The notes below the pieces were generated by a model, which was not told the origin of the DNA, ran no database searches, and saw only the letters and a program-made list of their open reading frames with translations. From positions 1 through 6,681 of the forward strand of contig JAGHBZ010000197.1 in the NCBI GenBank assembly GCA_021160705.1: DNA of 6,681 nt, written 5' to 3'. Positions within the stretch are counted from its first letter, which is position 1, and each line of letters begins with the position of its first letter. Shown here piece by piece: positions 5,749 to 6,681 of this stretch. Origin of the DNA: Candidatus Sumerlaeota bacterium. Lineage in GTDB: Bacteria > Sumerlaeota > Sumerlaeia > MWCT01 > JAGHBZ01. A program made the translations under genes and the position numbers.

Positions 5749-6612
5749 ATGAGCGAACTTGCATTTTTAAATGGCGAATTTTTACCACTAAACGAGGCAA
5801 GGGTCTCCGTGGAAGACCGCGGGTTTCAATTTGCTGACGGGGTCTACGAAGTTGTACGTGTATATAACGGGAGGGCGTTTTATCTGGCTGAGCATATTAA
5901 ACGTCTTCAGCGAAGTGCTTCTAAAATCCTGCTTTCTCTTCCTCATTCTGCTGAAGAATTCGCTTCAATTTGTGATGAATTAATCAATCGTAGCGGATAT
6001 AAAGAGGCGGTGCTTTATATCCAGATAACTCGTGGCACTGCGCCGAGAAAACACCCTTTTCCATCCGCTGATGTCTCGCCAACCGTCGTGCTCTACATCC
6101 GTGAATTCAAACCCTATCCTGCTGAATGGTGGCAAAACGGCGTTGATACCATATCTTTACCTGATGAACGCTGGCTTAACTGCGACATTAAATCCATATC
6201 GCTCTTACCTAATGTGCTGGCAAAAGAACAAGCACTCCGCTCAGGGGCTTTTGAAGCACTGTTGTTTAGAGACCCGGATATTGTGACCGAAGGGAGTGCC
6301 ACCAATGTCTATTACATCAAGCGTAAAACCCTGTTCACGCATCCTGCGACTAATTTAATCCTATCAGGAATTACAAGAGAGGTTATTCTCAGGCTTGCCA
6401 GCGAACTCGGTCTCACTGTCCGACAGGAACCTCAACCCCTTCAGAGGTTTAAGTCTGCTGATGAAGTCTTTCTCAGTAGTACCACTATTGAGATTCTGCC
6501 TGTCCGCTCCATTGACGGCACGCTTATAAATAATGGAAAAGTCCCCGGAGAGTTTACTTTGAAAATTCACCAACTCTATAAAGAAGAAATTAACCGTATC
6601 TGTGGCGAGTAA
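5749..6612 (+). CDS. dat: D-amino acid aminotransferase (D-alanine aminotransferase)
   Basis: A 287-residue class IV PLP aminotransferase of normal family length. It interconverts D-alanine plus 2-oxoglutarate with pyruvate plus D-glutamate, supplying D-glutamate and D-alanine for peptidoglycan in the cytoplasm. Key positions match the known D-alanine aminotransferase pattern: Y33 in DGVYEVV, the carboxylate-binding R100 and H102 in TRGTAPRKH, the PLP lysine K148 in CDIKS, E181 in VTEGSATNV, GITR (207-210) for the phosphate, and SSTTIEI (243-249). The R-x-H pair favours Dat over branched-chain aminotransferase (IlvE) or aminodeoxychorismate lyase (PabC). The ATG at 5749 is preferred because GAAGG (5736-5740) lies 8 nt upstream. 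The in-frame GTG at 5698, directly after the Fur-FeoA stop, would add a 17-residue leader not expected in the family. It is probably co-transcribed with the Fur-FeoA gene. Confidence 0.93.
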   Translation: MSELAFLNGEFLPLNEARVSVEDRGFQFADGVYEVVRVYNGRAFYLAEHIKRLQRSASKILLSLPHSAEEFASICDELINRSGYKEAVLYIQITRGTAPRKHPFPSADVSPTVVLYIREFKPYPAEWWQNGVDTISLPDERWLNCDIKSISLLPNVLAKEQALRSGAFEALLFRDPDIVTEGSATNVYYIKRKTLFTHPATNLILSGITREVILRLASELGLTVRQEPQPLQRFKSADEVFLSSTTIEILPVRSIDGTLINNGKVPGEFTLKIHQLYKEEINRICGE

Positions 6613-6664
6613 ACGTTTCTTCCGGAATTCCTCCCACTGCCCATTCTCGTTTTTTGTGCATCAC

Positions 6665-6673
6665 AGAAGGGAG
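6665..6673 (+). promoter_or_regulatory. Ribosome binding site of a gene starting beyond the right edge
   Basis: AGAAGGGAG ends 8 nt before the end of the window. That is an ideal Shine-Dalgarno distance for a start codon at or just after 6682. The 69 bases after the aminotransferase stop contain a run of six T (6650-6655) but no GC-rich stem directly before it, so no convincing terminator separates the two genes. Confidence 0.4.
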
Positions 6674-6681
6674 TGCAACAC

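Overview
The window is a bacterial chromosomal segment. It has Shine-Dalgarno sites, sigma70-type promoters, a tRNA with encoded CCA, a Rho-independent terminator and tightly packed or overlapping genes. The host cannot be named from the sequence. Moderate base composition, a J-domain/TPR/pentapeptide protein and a Fur-FeoA fusion would fit an uncultured environmental bacterium such as a Planctomycetota-, Nitrospirota- or Omnitrophota-like lineage, but that is only an impression.

Layout. Bases 1-121 hold no supported gene, only a short imperfect tandem repeat (89-120). Next, on the minus strand (1237 to 122), is a three-module protein: a pentapeptide-repeat beta-helix, a DnaJ J-domain with HPD, and a TPR. 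It has its own good promoter (1284-1312). Divergent from it is a tRNA-Glu(CTC) gene (1435-1511), followed by a clear intrinsic terminator. A near-consensus promoter (TTGACA, 18 nt, TATACT) starts about six bases after the terminator stem and drives a compact three-gene operon: methyltransferase 1 (1621-2922, SPPY type), a PD-(D/E)XK-like restriction endonuclease candidate (2929-3897), and methyltransferase 2 (3887-4876, DPPF, beta-class order). This looks like a type II restriction-modification system with two dissimilar methyltransferases flanking the nuclease. It is AT-richer than its surroundings, which suggests horizontal acquisition.

Downstream on the same strand lie a metalloregulator-like fusion of an N-terminal Fur domain and a C-terminal FeoA domain (4996-5697), then a D-amino acid aminotransferase (5749-6612) with all the key family residues. 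A good ribosome binding site at the right edge indicates another plus-strand gene starting just outside the window.

How they may work together. The restriction-modification operon is one functional unit: both methyltransferases protect the host site and the nuclease cuts unmodified DNA. The other genes are housekeeping or regulatory and show no obvious link to it. The points most worth following up are the novelty of the two-methyltransferase system and its nuclease, a possible frameshift that hides a C-terminal extension of methyltransferase 2, the Fur-FeoA fusion with its altered recognition helix, and the pentapeptide-J-TPR architecture.
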